DNA from: Desulfomonilaceae bacterium
Lineage (GTDB): Bacteria > Desulfobacterota > Desulfomonilia > Desulfomonilales > Desulfomonilaceae
Direction: 5' to 3'
Assembly (NCBI GenBank): GCA_031082285.1
Contig: JAVHLK010000005.1
Span: 46,936-110,935 of the forward strand
Length of the DNA: 64,000 nt
Shown: one piece after another, positions 17,119-25,721 of the stretch
How the letters are laid out: every line of letters starts with the position of its first letter
How positions within the stretch are numbered: the stretch's first letter is position 1
Made by a program: the position numbers and the translations under genes
Notes under the pieces: model-generated
What the model was told of the DNA's origin: nothing
The model's database searches: none
What the model saw: the letters and a program-made list of their open reading frames with translations, nothing else

Positions 17119-17958
17119 TCAATGAACCGATGTCTTGTGCTTCCGGAACATCGCAACCTTGGCGCGCAGCCTGTTTCTTTCTTCTTCGTCACGAGTCAGG
17201 GACGCGCACTTCTCCAGGTCCGTCGCCGCACTCCCGTAATCACCTACGGATTCATAGTACGCCGCCCGCTCCAAGAGTTCCTGAATCGCATCCGGTGCGA
17301 GGATGAGTATCCAGTTGATCAGTGCAAGGGCTCGCGTCTGATTCTTCATGGACAGATACACGCCCTTGAGATTTCGCATGAGCCGCACCACGATCTGCTT
17401 GGGCCGGACGGGATCGAGAAAGCTCCGGTTGAAACCCGCGGATGTCCCTGCATGGGATATGACGATCCGCCTGCACGCATCTTCGGTGAGAACTTGTCCT
17501 CTGTTGAACGGGTCAATGAATACGCGGGCGGAATCGGTCAACAAGCCGACTATGAAATGGCCGGGCAAACCGATTCCGTAGGTTTTGAGACCCGCTCTCC
17601 GGCCGACCTCCAAGTAGACGATCGAGAGCGTGATGGGAATCCCCAGCTTTCTGTCCAGGACCTCATTGAGAAAGCTGTTCCTCGGATCGTAGTAGTTTTC
17701 CGTATTTCCTCGAAAACCTTCTTCTTCGAACACTACCGTGTTGATTTCATTGACCACGTGTTCCGGCTCATCCGGCACCTGCATTCTCCGCCGAAGCCTC
17801 TCGGCCATTTCGTCGAGCCCGGCCAAATAGTGAGGTGCATCCAGTGACGGATACTGCAGTCGGGCAATCAGCAACGCCGAGGCTGCAAGCTCGACTTCGT
17901 GATCCTCCATGGATGCGATCCGGGCGATCCGTTGGGTTATGTCTCGCTTCATGCCCAA
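17119..17958 (-). CDS. SirB1-type transglutaminase-like protein with TPR tail
   Basis: This 279-aa protein has a SirB1/transglutaminase_2 N-terminal domain (about 30-170): INTVVFEEEGFRGNTENYYDPRNSFLNEVLDRKLGIPITLSIVYLEVGRRAGL, then GIGLPGHFIVGL and VFIDPFNRGQ. The canonical catalytic Cys is replaced: the segment reads GIPITLS. The C-terminal third has TPR-like helices (LINWILILAPDAIQELLERAAYYESVGDYGSAATDLE). Function is unknown. It lies 16 bases after the amidohydrolase gene, suggesting one transcript. Confidence 0.82.
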   Translation of the reverse strand: MGMKRDITQRIARIASMEDHEVELAASALLIARLQYPSLDAPHYLAGLDEMAERLRRRMQVPDEPEHVVNEINTVVFEEEGFRGNTENYYDPRNSFLNEVLDRKLGIPITLSIVYLEVGRRAGLKTYGIGLPGHFIVGLLTDSARVFIDPFNRGQVLTEDACRRIVISHAGTSAGFNRSFLDPVRPKQIVVRLMRNLKGVYLSMKNQTRALALINWILILAPDAIQELLERAAYYESVGDYGSAATDLEKCASLTRDEEERNRLRAKVAMFRKHKTSVH

Positions 17959-17974
17959 AGCTCTATCCTTGTCC

Positions 17975-19243
17975 TCATATGCCCAAAAGCCGGCACGCGT
18001 TTTGTCCGAGCACTTTACGCTTCTCCTTTTCAGTCACCAGATTGTTCGCCTTGAGCCCGTTGACGAGATACTCCAGACTCACCCCTGCCGTAAGAGGCAA
18101 TGGGTAGTCGGTTGCAAAGAGGATTCGGTCGAACGTGATGGTCTTTCTGATCTCCTTCGGGACCATCTCTCTGTCCAGTATCCAATCGACCGCAGCGAGG
18201 TCCGCGTACACGTTGCGGTATTTCTTTCCCAGCCCCAAGGTTTCGTGGAGCCAGATGCCGGGAATGAGACTGCTGTACGCCCCGGAGTGTGCCATGATAA
18301 CGGGTACGTCGGGATACTTCTTCACGATGGGTTCCCACAGGAGGGGATTTGCATCCTGACTGAGTTCCAGGATCTCGAACGGGCCTGCGCCGCAACCTGT
18401 GTGAGAGAGGACAATGGAACCGGTGTCTCGGCAGTAATCGAACAGCACCTTCACATTCTCGCATTCCGAGGGATTGAAAAATTGTGAGAAGGGGAGCAGC
18501 TTTATTCCTTTCAGGCCAAGGCCGCGGATCTCCTCCAGCGTACGTTCAACATACTCGCGATCCTTGGAGAGATTCACGGAACCGAAGCCGATAAGCGTTT
18601 CCGGGTAGTCCTTGACCCAGTCGGCCACGTCATGATTGGTGACGTGAGTGGGAGAGTAGAGGCTTGCTTTGATCTGTTTGAGCATGTGTTCAAAGGGAAC
18701 ACGAGATGCCTGAGCGCTTCCAGAGTAGGCCTTTTCGAGCTTGGACCTGATCTCGGGTCGGTCCGGGTCCGAGGGGTCCGTGTCGGTGGCCAGGATCACG
18801 CCGTGAGTGACCCCCGCTTTTCGCATGTCGGTGAAGAATCTCATGTCGGGCATTTTGGGATGAATGTGAAAATCAACGATGGGAAAGAAATCCAGATTCG
18901 ACCTGAGATCCTTCGGATCGACGGGATCGTTTTTCGACGCGTTCGTTTCGTTGTTCTTCACCGCGCCTTTTCCGCGTACGAGGGTGTAGTCCGTCGATTC
19001 TACCGAGTGATGGAGAGCCTGAAGTGCAATGACCACGCGATACTTGACCCGAAAATCTTCCAATTCGGTCAGGTACGGACGGAGTTTCTCGATCAAGCGT
19101 CGGACGGTGCTCTCATCCGCGATTCTGAACAGCTTTCTCACCGTTCTCCATCTCACGTCGGGAGGATCGTTAATCAGCGCGTCCACGATGTCGTCTTCCT
19201 CCGGTAAGGGCGGGAATCCGACATAGCATTCTTTCTCTTTCAT
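17975..19243 (-). CDS. Amidohydrolase_2 family metal-dependent hydrolase with HEAT-like N-terminus
   Basis: This 422-aa protein has two parts. Residues about 1-85 look like HEAT-type helices (DALINDPPDVRWRTVRKLFRIAD). Residues about 118-422 are an amidohydrolase_2 TIM barrel. Metal-binding motifs are FPIVDFHIHPKMPD (HxH), IVLSHTGCGAGPFE, PVIMAHSGAYSSL and LFATDYPLPLTAG (late Asp). The family includes decarboxylases such as gamma-resorcylate or ACMS decarboxylase as well as hydrolases; the substrate cannot be assigned. The stop is 16 bases from the SirB1-like start. Confidence 0.82.
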   Translation of the reverse strand: MKEKECYVGFPPLPEEDDIVDALINDPPDVRWRTVRKLFRIADESTVRRLIEKLRPYLTELEDFRVKYRVVIALQALHHSVESTDYTLVRGKGAVKNNETNASKNDPVDPKDLRSNLDFFPIVDFHIHPKMPDMRFFTDMRKAGVTHGVILATDTDPSDPDRPEIRSKLEKAYSGSAQASRVPFEHMLKQIKASLYSPTHVTNHDVADWVKDYPETLIGFGSVNLSKDREYVERTLEEIRGLGLKGIKLLPFSQFFNPSECENVKVLFDYCRDTGSIVLSHTGCGAGPFEILELSQDANPLLWEPIVKKYPDVPVIMAHSGAYSSLIPGIWLHETLGLGKKYRNVYADLAAVDWILDREMVPKEIRKTITFDRILFATDYPLPLTAGVSLEYLVNGLKANNLVTEKEKRKVLGQNACRLLGI

Positions 19244-19351
19244 GAGGCCTCACTCGGTTGATTCGGCGGCGAAAAGTCCTGGATCATACTCGGGGGTACG
19301 TATGCCGCCCACACGGACGATCCGGGTGTGAGCGGCGTCACCGATCAAAGT

Positions 19352-19882
19352 CTAGAACGGAAGTTTGCCCGTCACCATCAGCGAGAAAGCGGGCAGCCAG
19401 AGTCCGACAAGTGACCACACGATGAGAGACCAGGCCAAGCCCGCTGCCGGGAATTTGCCGTAGGCATTGAGCCAGACCTCAAGGGTGAGCACGGCATAGC
19501 CCAGACACGCCAACGCGAAGAAGTTGCTCTTGGCCACCAGCTGCTTACCGTCCTCAAGCACCGGCCCTCCGGTGAAAAAAATCACCATGTAAATCAAGGA
19601 GACAATCATGACGGTAAAGCTGACGTTCCCAACGGATCGAAGGTCCTCCAAACCGGCCAACAATGCATAAGCGACCGTGCAATAGAGCAGGCCGTGGACA
19701 AAAAGCAGACCCGCGGTGAATGGATCCTTGAAGACCGCGGCCTGGAGAATCGCGCCGATAACGACTACTGCTCCAACAAAAGCGGTAGCTGCGCCGGTTC
19801 CTTTGGGCTCGCCTTTTCCCAGAAAGAGGATTGCGACGGGCATCCACATAATGCTAATGGCTACCAACACTGCCAACGTCAT
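19352..19882 (-). CDS. AmiS/UreI-like integral membrane protein
   Basis: This 176-aa protein is almost entirely hydrophobic, with about six membrane helices. The N-terminal pattern VAISIMWMPVAILFLGKGEPKGTGAATAFVGAVVVIGAILQA fits the AmiS/UreI family of urea or short-chain amide channels, in which a lysine-containing loop after helix 1 precedes a second helix. LLFVHGLLYCTVAYALLAGLEDLRSVG continues the pattern. Members are 170-230 aa. No amidase or urease gene is nearby, so the permeant is unknown. Confidence 0.65.
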   Translation of the reverse strand: MTLAVLVAISIMWMPVAILFLGKGEPKGTGAATAFVGAVVVIGAILQAAVFKDPFTAGLLFVHGLLYCTVAYALLAGLEDLRSVGNVSFTVMIVSLIYMVIFFTGGPVLEDGKQLVAKSNFFALACLGYAVLTLEVWLNAYGKFPAAGLAWSLIVWSLVGLWLPAFSLMVTGKLPF

Positions 19883-20030
19883 AGACTCACCTTCCTTTCG
19901 GTTAGAGGATGAACCTCATCTCTCACTACCTCCCCCAATGCACATGGAACTGCTCCACATTGAAGGTTCCCGGACTCCCACTCAAGAGATGTACCAGCCC
20001 CCTTTCCTCAGGAAATCCCGTGAACGCACC

Positions 20031-21035
20031 TCATCCTCCGATCTGGGACATGTCTCGCCGACAGACATGATCGCTGCGGAAATCGAGCCCATGCTTGGCC
20101 GGCTTGAGCGCTATTGCCGTTTGGATCAGCCTGGAAAGGCAATGATCCGAGCAATTAGCTCTGAGTGCGCTCCTTACGTCCACTTCTTCGTCCGACAGCA
20201 GGCAGGGACGAAGCTTGCCGTCCGCGGTGAGCCGCATTCGATTGCACTCGCGACAAAAGTGATTGCTTACCGAACCTATGAGTCCGACCTCACCCGCAGC
20301 CGAGTCAAAACGATACCGTTCGGCCGGTCCGTCATACCTCGAGCGCGGAATCGGAATCAGGCGACCCGTGGACTCCAGCAGCTTCTTGGCATCCTGCGCT
20401 GAAAAGAAACGTGACCCGTCTTCCCCACGGCATCGACCGATCGGCATCCACTCGATGAATCTCACCTGGTAACGCGTATTTCGACTCAACTGGGCAAACC
20501 GAAGCAGATCGTCACTGTTGATGTTCTTCAACAGGACCACATTGACCTTGATGGGATCGAACCCCACGCGCTCGGCCTCCGAGATACCGGCTAGGACCTC
20601 CCGGTGATGGTCGGTTCCGGTAATCATACGAAACTTCAAAGGATTCAGTGTGTCCAAGCTGACATTGATTCTACGAAGGCCCGCGTCGTACAGCGGTTGC
20701 GCCATCTCCTTGAGCAGAACTCCGTTGGTCGTGATCCCCACGTCTCGTATGCCTTCCTGCTTGACGATGCGCTCAACAAGCCCGCACACGTGCTTGCGCA
20801 ACAGCGGTTCTCCCCCGGTAAGCCTGACCTTGGTCAGGCCCATGCCGGCAAACACGCGAACAATCCTGAGAATTTCCTCGTACCTCAAGATCTCCCGGTG
20901 TTTGACCGGATACACGCCCCCTGCAGGCATGCAGTAACAACATCGTAGGTTGCAGCGATCGGTGATCGAAATACGGAGATAATCGATCCTTCGGTTGTAA
21001 CTATCCGCGTTCTCTGTAAACAAGGGTCTCCCCAT
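20031..21035 (-). CDS. moaA: GTP 3',8-cyclase MoaA
   Basis: This 334-aa radical SAM enzyme performs the first step of molybdenum/tungsten cofactor synthesis. The start is the ATG at 21035; no strong ribosome binding site is visible. The SAM cluster motif is CNLRCCYC, followed by RLTGGEPLLR and INVSLDTLNP. The second cluster is CRECNRMRL...LRPCL, with Cys residues spaced as in MoaA. The C-terminal Gly-Gly (MSQIGG), needed for activity in this family, is present. It faces away from the Mo enzyme that begins at 21721. Confidence 0.95.
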   Translation of the reverse strand: MGRPLFTENADSYNRRIDYLRISITDRCNLRCCYCMPAGGVYPVKHREILRYEEILRIVRVFAGMGLTKVRLTGGEPLLRKHVCGLVERIVKQEGIRDVGITTNGVLLKEMAQPLYDAGLRRINVSLDTLNPLKFRMITGTDHHREVLAGISEAERVGFDPIKVNVVLLKNINSDDLLRFAQLSRNTRYQVRFIEWMPIGRCRGEDGSRFFSAQDAKKLLESTGRLIPIPRSRYDGPAERYRFDSAAGEVGLIGSVSNHFCRECNRMRLTADGKLRPCLLSDEEVDVRSALRANCSDHCLSRLIQTAIALKPAKHGLDFRSDHVCRRDMSQIGG

Positions 21036-21720
21036 GGTCGGACATGAAAACCGGAATGTGGCGTGAGTGTTATGAGCACATTTTTCCTTCCGGGGAGCGA
21101 TGCAATATTTGCGCCGGCGGACACGGATCGCGACACCCACCCCTCACGAGAGACCGACCTTGCTTGAGATATCCACAACCCATTACTATTACTAGCCAAT
21201 CATATGAAGGAACGATCCCGATCCGAAGGATGCATCACGTCCGGGAACCCTCGCCGGCCAACTCGAAACTCGAAGAAACCGGGGCGCTACCCTTTTTTGC
21301 CCCACACGGCCCCACTCTTGGTTTTCCGACGTATTTCCGCGGTATTGTAACGGGTGCTCCGGCAACGGAATGGGGATTTGGTTCCCAGGCAAGGGGAATG
21401 GTACACGTGGACCTTATCCGGTGCGGTCCGATTGCGGTCCCTTTCGGTCAAAACTCCGGAGGACTTTCCCCAGGTCCTTGTTCCATGGCACATAACTTGC
21501 TTCCTTCTACTTGAGCGTCTCCTCGCGCTGAGGGGCAAACCCTCTTGGCGGCCGGTCCACCGTGCCGCCCGGAGGATGTCCCGACGAGGAGAATTGTCCG
21601 TTTCAAAACCGGTTCCGAATTGCTCTGCAAGTCCTTGTCCCGTGGATCGTGTCACGGGGTTTTACACGCAGAGGAGAACTGTCATGTCTTGTTCCGTTCT
21701 GCCGCGCTACGGGGGTTTCC
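21036..21720. other. Divergent intergenic region between moaA and the redox supercluster
   Basis: This 685-base stretch lies between divergent transcripts. I see no gene with coding character and cannot identify a Moco riboswitch or a clear promoter. It is the expected site of the promoter for the 15-kb plus-strand cluster. Confidence 0.4.
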
Positions 21721-23736
21721 ATGGTTGAGCTTCGGCCGTTACGGCGTTCGGGGGGCACTCGAAAGCACTATGATCGTGTCGTTGCGACAATCTGTCAGGA
21801 ATGCTCCGTAGGCTGCGGGTTGCACGCCTATGTGCATGACGATCGGATTGTCGATGTCCAGGGAGACGAGGATCACCCAGTGAGTCGAGGCCGCCTCTGT
21901 GCCATGGGTACGGCATTCGTGCAAGGAATAGAGAACCCGGATCGCATGGTGGTTCCCGCGGTCCGAAAGTCGCCCCGCGATCCGTTCGATCAGGTCGAAG
22001 ACTGGGACGCGGCTCTGGATGCATTGGCCGACGGCCTTCGCAAGGTGCGGGAACGACACGGCCCCGAATCCCTGGTAATAGGGTGCGACACCGAGGCGGG
22101 ACCCGACTTCTACTACGGTGCGAAACGTTTTGCTCGGCTATGGGGCACACCCTATGTATTCGAACCCCTTGAGGAACCCCGTGCGTCCCGGCCGTCGGAC
22201 CTCAATGTTCCCAACAGGCCGTGCTCCGATTGGATTCACTCCGGCGTGCTGTTGCTGGTGGAGTCCGACCCGGCCTCGACTCATCCTACGGCAATGAATT
22301 GGATCCTCGATGCCCGGCGCAGGGGAGCCGTGATTGTAGTTGCGGACTCGCGGTTCACCGCGACCATGTCCAAGGCCGACACCACCCTGCTGATCCGGCC
22401 GGGAAGCGGTAACCGGCTCGGCATGGCCGTCATGAAGCTGCTCCTGGAAAACGATTCGTGGCAAAGCGCTTCCATCGAGAAAGGATCCTCAGAGGCGGCG
22501 GCGTGGAGGGAATCACTCTCGGAGCTGACCATCGAAACGCTTGCCGAGGCTACCGGATTGGAGCCAAGCAGACTTGTCGAGTTAAGCCGGATACTTGCCG
22601 CTCGACGCGGCGTCACGATAATCACGGGAAAGCGACTCGCCTACCTGCCTCACTACGGCGTCTGGCCCACTCTATCCTCGACCGCGGGGTGGACCGGGAG
22701 CCCCGGCGGCGGGTGGTACCCGTTCGATTCGGGGAGACCGGAGATCGACGTTCTCGGCGATATAGAGGAAGCATCCGGGAAGATCTTGGATTGGCTCTAC
22801 GGAGATCACCATACCCTGGCGACCTATGCCCTGGAAAAGGGTCTCTCAGGCGAGCTCCCCCCACTGAACGCGGTGATCGGCTCCGGGAACTGTCTGGCCG
22901 GTTTTCTCGCAATTCTGGGGAAAAATGCTCCGGCCATGGAACTCGTCTCATACTTCGGATCGTTTCCCAACCGGACCTGCAACCTGTCCCACATCACGTT
23001 CCCGGCAGTTTCCTGGGCCGAACGGGACACGCTTTGCTTCAACAACGATCGAGCCGTTCAATGGGCTCCGAAGATTGTCGAGCCAAAGCCGGGATGCCGA
23101 TCGGGACTGGAATTCTGGATCGGCCTCGCCCAACGGTTCGGCTGGGAGGAGTTCTTCCCCTGGACGGGCGAGGACGGGCGTGCCGATCATCGAGCGTTCT
23201 TCAACCGGCTCCTCCGGGAGAGCCCCGTCACTTCAGGGCTCACGGTGGATGTGCTTGCGTCTCCTGGGACGCCTCGGGTGCATGCGACATGGCCCACAGA
23301 CGGTGGATCTCCGGTGAAGGCCCAGCCGCCCATGTGTCCAACGGCTGATGGGAGGATGGTCCCTGTTGAGGCGGAATCGCCTGCCGAGGCGGAGCCTGAA
23401 GAGGACGAGCGGTTCCCCCTGTGCCTCGAGGCCTCTCATGTGGTCTTCCGGGATCGGGATTCCGGCTCGTGGTGGCCGTGGACCAAGGAGCTACTGAACG
23501 ACCGGCTTGTGGAGATAAACCCGACCACTGCACGCAGACTCGGCATCGAAAACGGTGACGAAATCGTTGTGGAAGCTTCCGAAGGCGGCATGGAGGGCAC
23601 TGCCTATCTCACACGCATGGTCCCGGAACGGCTGATCGGGGTACGTCAGGGGATGGGCGAAAAGCGGGGTATCGTTCGAAAGAAGGACATGCCGCTTGAA
23701 GAGGCTGTCCAGGCCCTGAGAGAGTCAACGACATGA
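21721..23736 (+). CDS. Molybdopterin oxidoreductase (formate-dehydrogenase-like) with no obvious Cys/Sec metal ligand
   Basis: This 671-aa protein starts at the ATG at 21721 (GGGGG 5 bases upstream). The N-terminal [4Fe-4S] site is Cys25, Cys28, Cys32 and Cys60 (ICQECSVGC...GRLC). Pterin-binding segments (VLLLVESDPASTHPTAMNW, VVADSRFTATMSKADTTLLIRPGS) and a C-terminal molydop-binding domain (VEINPTTARRLGIENGDEIVVE) are visible. The usual CxAPSV-type active-site Cys or Sec is not seen; the only nearby Cys is in NRPCSDW. It is translationally coupled to the ferredoxin gene. Electrons would pass to or from the Hdr module; the substrate is unknown. Confidence 0.85.
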   Translation: MVELRPLRRSGGTRKHYDRVVATICQECSVGCGLHAYVHDDRIVDVQGDEDHPVSRGRLCAMGTAFVQGIENPDRMVVPAVRKSPRDPFDQVEDWDAALDALADGLRKVRERHGPESLVIGCDTEAGPDFYYGAKRFARLWGTPYVFEPLEEPRASRPSDLNVPNRPCSDWIHSGVLLLVESDPASTHPTAMNWILDARRRGAVIVVADSRFTATMSKADTTLLIRPGSGNRLGMAVMKLLLENDSWQSASIEKGSSEAAAWRESLSELTIETLAEATGLEPSRLVELSRILAARRGVTIITGKRLAYLPHYGVWPTLSSTAGWTGSPGGGWYPFDSGRPEIDVLGDIEEASGKILDWLYGDHHTLATYALEKGLSGELPPLNAVIGSGNCLAGFLAILGKNAPAMELVSYFGSFPNRTCNLSHITFPAVSWAERDTLCFNNDRAVQWAPKIVEPKPGCRSGLEFWIGLAQRFGWEEFFPWTGEDGRADHRAFFNRLLRESPVTSGLTVDVLASPGTPRVHATWPTDGGSPVKAQPPMCPTADGRMVPVEAESPAEAEPEEDERFPLCLEASHVVFRDRDSGSWWPWTKELLNDRLVEINPTTARRLGIENGDEIVVEASEGGMEGTAYLTRMVPERLIGVRQGMGEKRGIVRKKDMPLEEAVQALRESTT

Positions 23737-24266
23737 ACGAGGATAATCGAAAGGTGTACAAGAAGAACGTGCTTTCGGCCGACTCGTCACTCTGCATCGG
23801 GTGCTTCAGCTGTCAAACGGCCTGCAAACTCGAGCATGACCTTCCGGAAGGACCCCGCACCGTCAAGGTAATCAGGCTGGGACCAACGGAACACAACGGC
23901 GGCCTTGTCATGCACTATCTGCACCAGACATGCCTCCATTGCGAAGAACCCGCCTGCGTTTACGCATGTCCCACGGGAGCCATGCAGAAGAGGGACGACG
24001 GCATCGTCTTTTCGGATCCGGACATGTGTATCGGGTGTCGGACATGCTCGGTTGCGTGCCCATACGGTGTTCCCGAATTGAACACCGCCACGGGGAAGAT
24101 CGCCAAGTGTGACGGCTGTCGTGAGCGTGTGGACAGGGGACTCTGGCCGTCGTGCGCGCTCAAGTGTCCGACCGGCGCACTCACCTATGGGACGGCGGAC
24201 GGCGTGGTGCGGGATCGGCGAGATCGAGCAGCGGCCCGGATCGCTCAATCATTCTCCAAACCATAG
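23733..24266 (+). CDS. DmsB/FdhB-type ferredoxin with four [4Fe-4S] clusters
   Basis: This 177-aa protein overlaps the Mo enzyme stop by ATGA. Four cysteine motifs are visible: CIGCFSCQTACKLEH, CLHCEEPACVYACPTGA, CIGCRTCSVACPYG and CDGCRERVDRGLWPSCALKCPTGAL. The arrangement is that of the electron-transfer beta subunit of DMSO-reductase-family enzymes. It should wire the Mo subunit to HdrC/HdrB. Confidence 0.9.
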   Translation: MNEDNRKVYKKNVLSADSSLCIGCFSCQTACKLEHDLPEGPRTVKVIRLGPTEHNGGLVMHYLHQTCLHCEEPACVYACPTGAMQKRDDGIVFSDPDMCIGCRTCSVACPYGVPELNTATGKIAKCDGCRERVDRGLWPSCALKCPTGALTYGTADGVVRDRRDRAAARIAQSFSKP

Positions 24267-24275
24267 GATTCCAAG

Positions 24276-24845
24276 ATGTTACGACTCACCGGCAATTCCT
24301 CGGAACGGGTCTTCCTGAACGACATGATGAACAAGAGCGGACAGAGACTGCTCGAATGCCTGCAGTGCGGAAAGTGCACGGGGAGTTGCCCCGTTGCATC
24401 CCCCGAGACGGGAGGCCCCAGGCAATTGATCGCCCAGATCCTCGCGGGCATGAAAGACCATGCCCTCACCAATCCCATGTGGTGGTATTGCGTAAGTTGC
24501 GGTTCGTGCGTCACACGCTGCCCCGTTGACATCAACGTCTACGAGCTGGCCACGGCGCTGTGCGAAACGGCCGCCCGAGAGGGGATCACACCTTCCGAAC
24601 GCGAGATTCACCTGTTCGAGGATCTTTTCCTGAAATCGGTCCGAAAATACGGTCGAGTCAAGGAATTGCGGACTGTTGCTTTGTTCAACCTTATGACAAT
24701 GAACCCGCTGAAAGACATGGACAAGGGGATCGCGCTCATGAAGAAAGGTGCCATCGGCCCCCTGGAAATTTTCAGAGCGGGAAAGAAGGACGACAAGGTC
24801 GAGCGAATATTCAAGAGAGTGGAAAGCACTCGGGAGGGGGAATAG
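24276..24845 (+). CDS. hdrC: HdrC-like heterodisulfide reductase subunit
   Basis: This 189-aa protein carries two [4Fe-4S] motifs, CLQCGKCTGSCPVASPE (near residue 30) and CVSCGSCVTRCPVDINVY (near 73), followed by a helical tail. It matches HdrC, which relays electrons to the HdrB noncubane clusters. There is no membrane segment, so the complex is soluble. HdrB follows after 3 bases. Confidence 0.9.
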   Translation: MLRLTGNSSERVFLNDMMNKSGQRLLECLQCGKCTGSCPVASPETGGPRQLIAQILAGMKDHALTNPMWWYCVSCGSCVTRCPVDINVYELATALCETAAREGITPSEREIHLFEDLFLKSVRKYGRVKELRTVALFNLMTMNPLKDMDKGIALMKKGAIGPLEIFRAGKKDDKVERIFKRVESTREGE

Positions 24846-24848
24846 CCT

Positions 24849-25721
24849 ATGAAGGCAACCTACTACCCCGGATGTTCGCTCGAAGGTACCGCACGACCCT
24901 ACGATCTTTCCACCCGACAAGTATGCTCCGCGCTGGGCGTCGATCTCCAGGAAGCTCCGGATTGGAGTTGCTGCGGTTCTTCACCGGCCCTCAAGATGAA
25001 CCGAGTATTGTCGGTCGCACTCTCCGCTCACAACATCGCGCAGATCGAGAGACGGCAAGTCGGCGATGTGGTTGTTCCCTGCCCGTTTTGTTTCAGACGA
25101 TTGGCAAGCGCACAGCAGGAGATGAAAGCGGATCCGCAACTCAAGCAGCGGGTCGAGACTGCCATCGAGACCACGGTTCAAGGCGAACTCAGTGTTCATA
25201 GCCTTCTGGGATACATACGGAACGAGGTGGGTCTGGCGACTATAAGGGAAAACGTCAAGAAGCCTCTGAAGGGCCTGCGATTGATACCCTATTACGGTTG
25301 CTATCAGGTGAGGCCGCCGAAGGTGACCCGGTTCGATGACCCGGAGAATCCGAGTTCCTTGGACGAGATCCTGGATGCACTGGGCGCGGTCGTCCTCGAC
25401 TGGGACTTCAAGGCGGAATGTTGCGGCGCAGCATTGGCGCTCGCCAAGACCGAGAAGGTGACCGAATTGTGCGGCAGGCTCATCCGCGAGGCGGCCTATC
25501 GCGGGGCGGATGCACTCGTCGTGGTCTGCCCGTTGTGTCAGGCGAATCTCGACATGCGCCAGGACGATGTACGCGCACACCATGGGACGAAATATTCGCT
25601 CCCGATTCTCTATTTCACCGAGTTGATGGGACTGAGCTTCGGGATCTCCCCTTCGGCGCTTGGAATGGATCACCACATTCACGATCCCCTCATACTGTTG
25701 AAGAACAAGGGGTTGACGTAA
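24849..25721 (+). CDS. hdrB: HdrB-like heterodisulfide reductase subunit with two CCG domains
   Basis: This 290-aa protein has both cysteine-rich CCG domains intact: PGCSL...WSCCGSS...PCPFCF and YYGCYQVRP...ECCGAA...VCPLCQAN. In methanogen HdrB these bind noncubane [4Fe-4S] clusters that reduce CoM-S-S-CoB. Bacteria lack that substrate, so the physiological acceptor is unknown. Conservation of both sites argues for catalysis. The stop overlaps the HdrA start by one base (TAATG). Confidence 0.92.
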   Translation: MKATYYPGCSLEGTARPYDLSTRQVCSALGVDLQEAPDWSCCGSSPALKMNRVLSVALSAHNIAQIERRQVGDVVVPCPFCFRRLASAQQEMKADPQLKQRVETAIETTVQGELSVHSLLGYIRNEVGLATIRENVKKPLKGLRLIPYYGCYQVRPPKVTRFDDPENPSSLDEILDALGAVVLDWDFKAECCGAALALAKTEKVTELCGRLIREAAYRGADALVVVCPLCQANLDMRQDDVRAHHGTKYSLPILYFTELMGLSFGISPSALGMDHHIHDPLILLKNKGLT

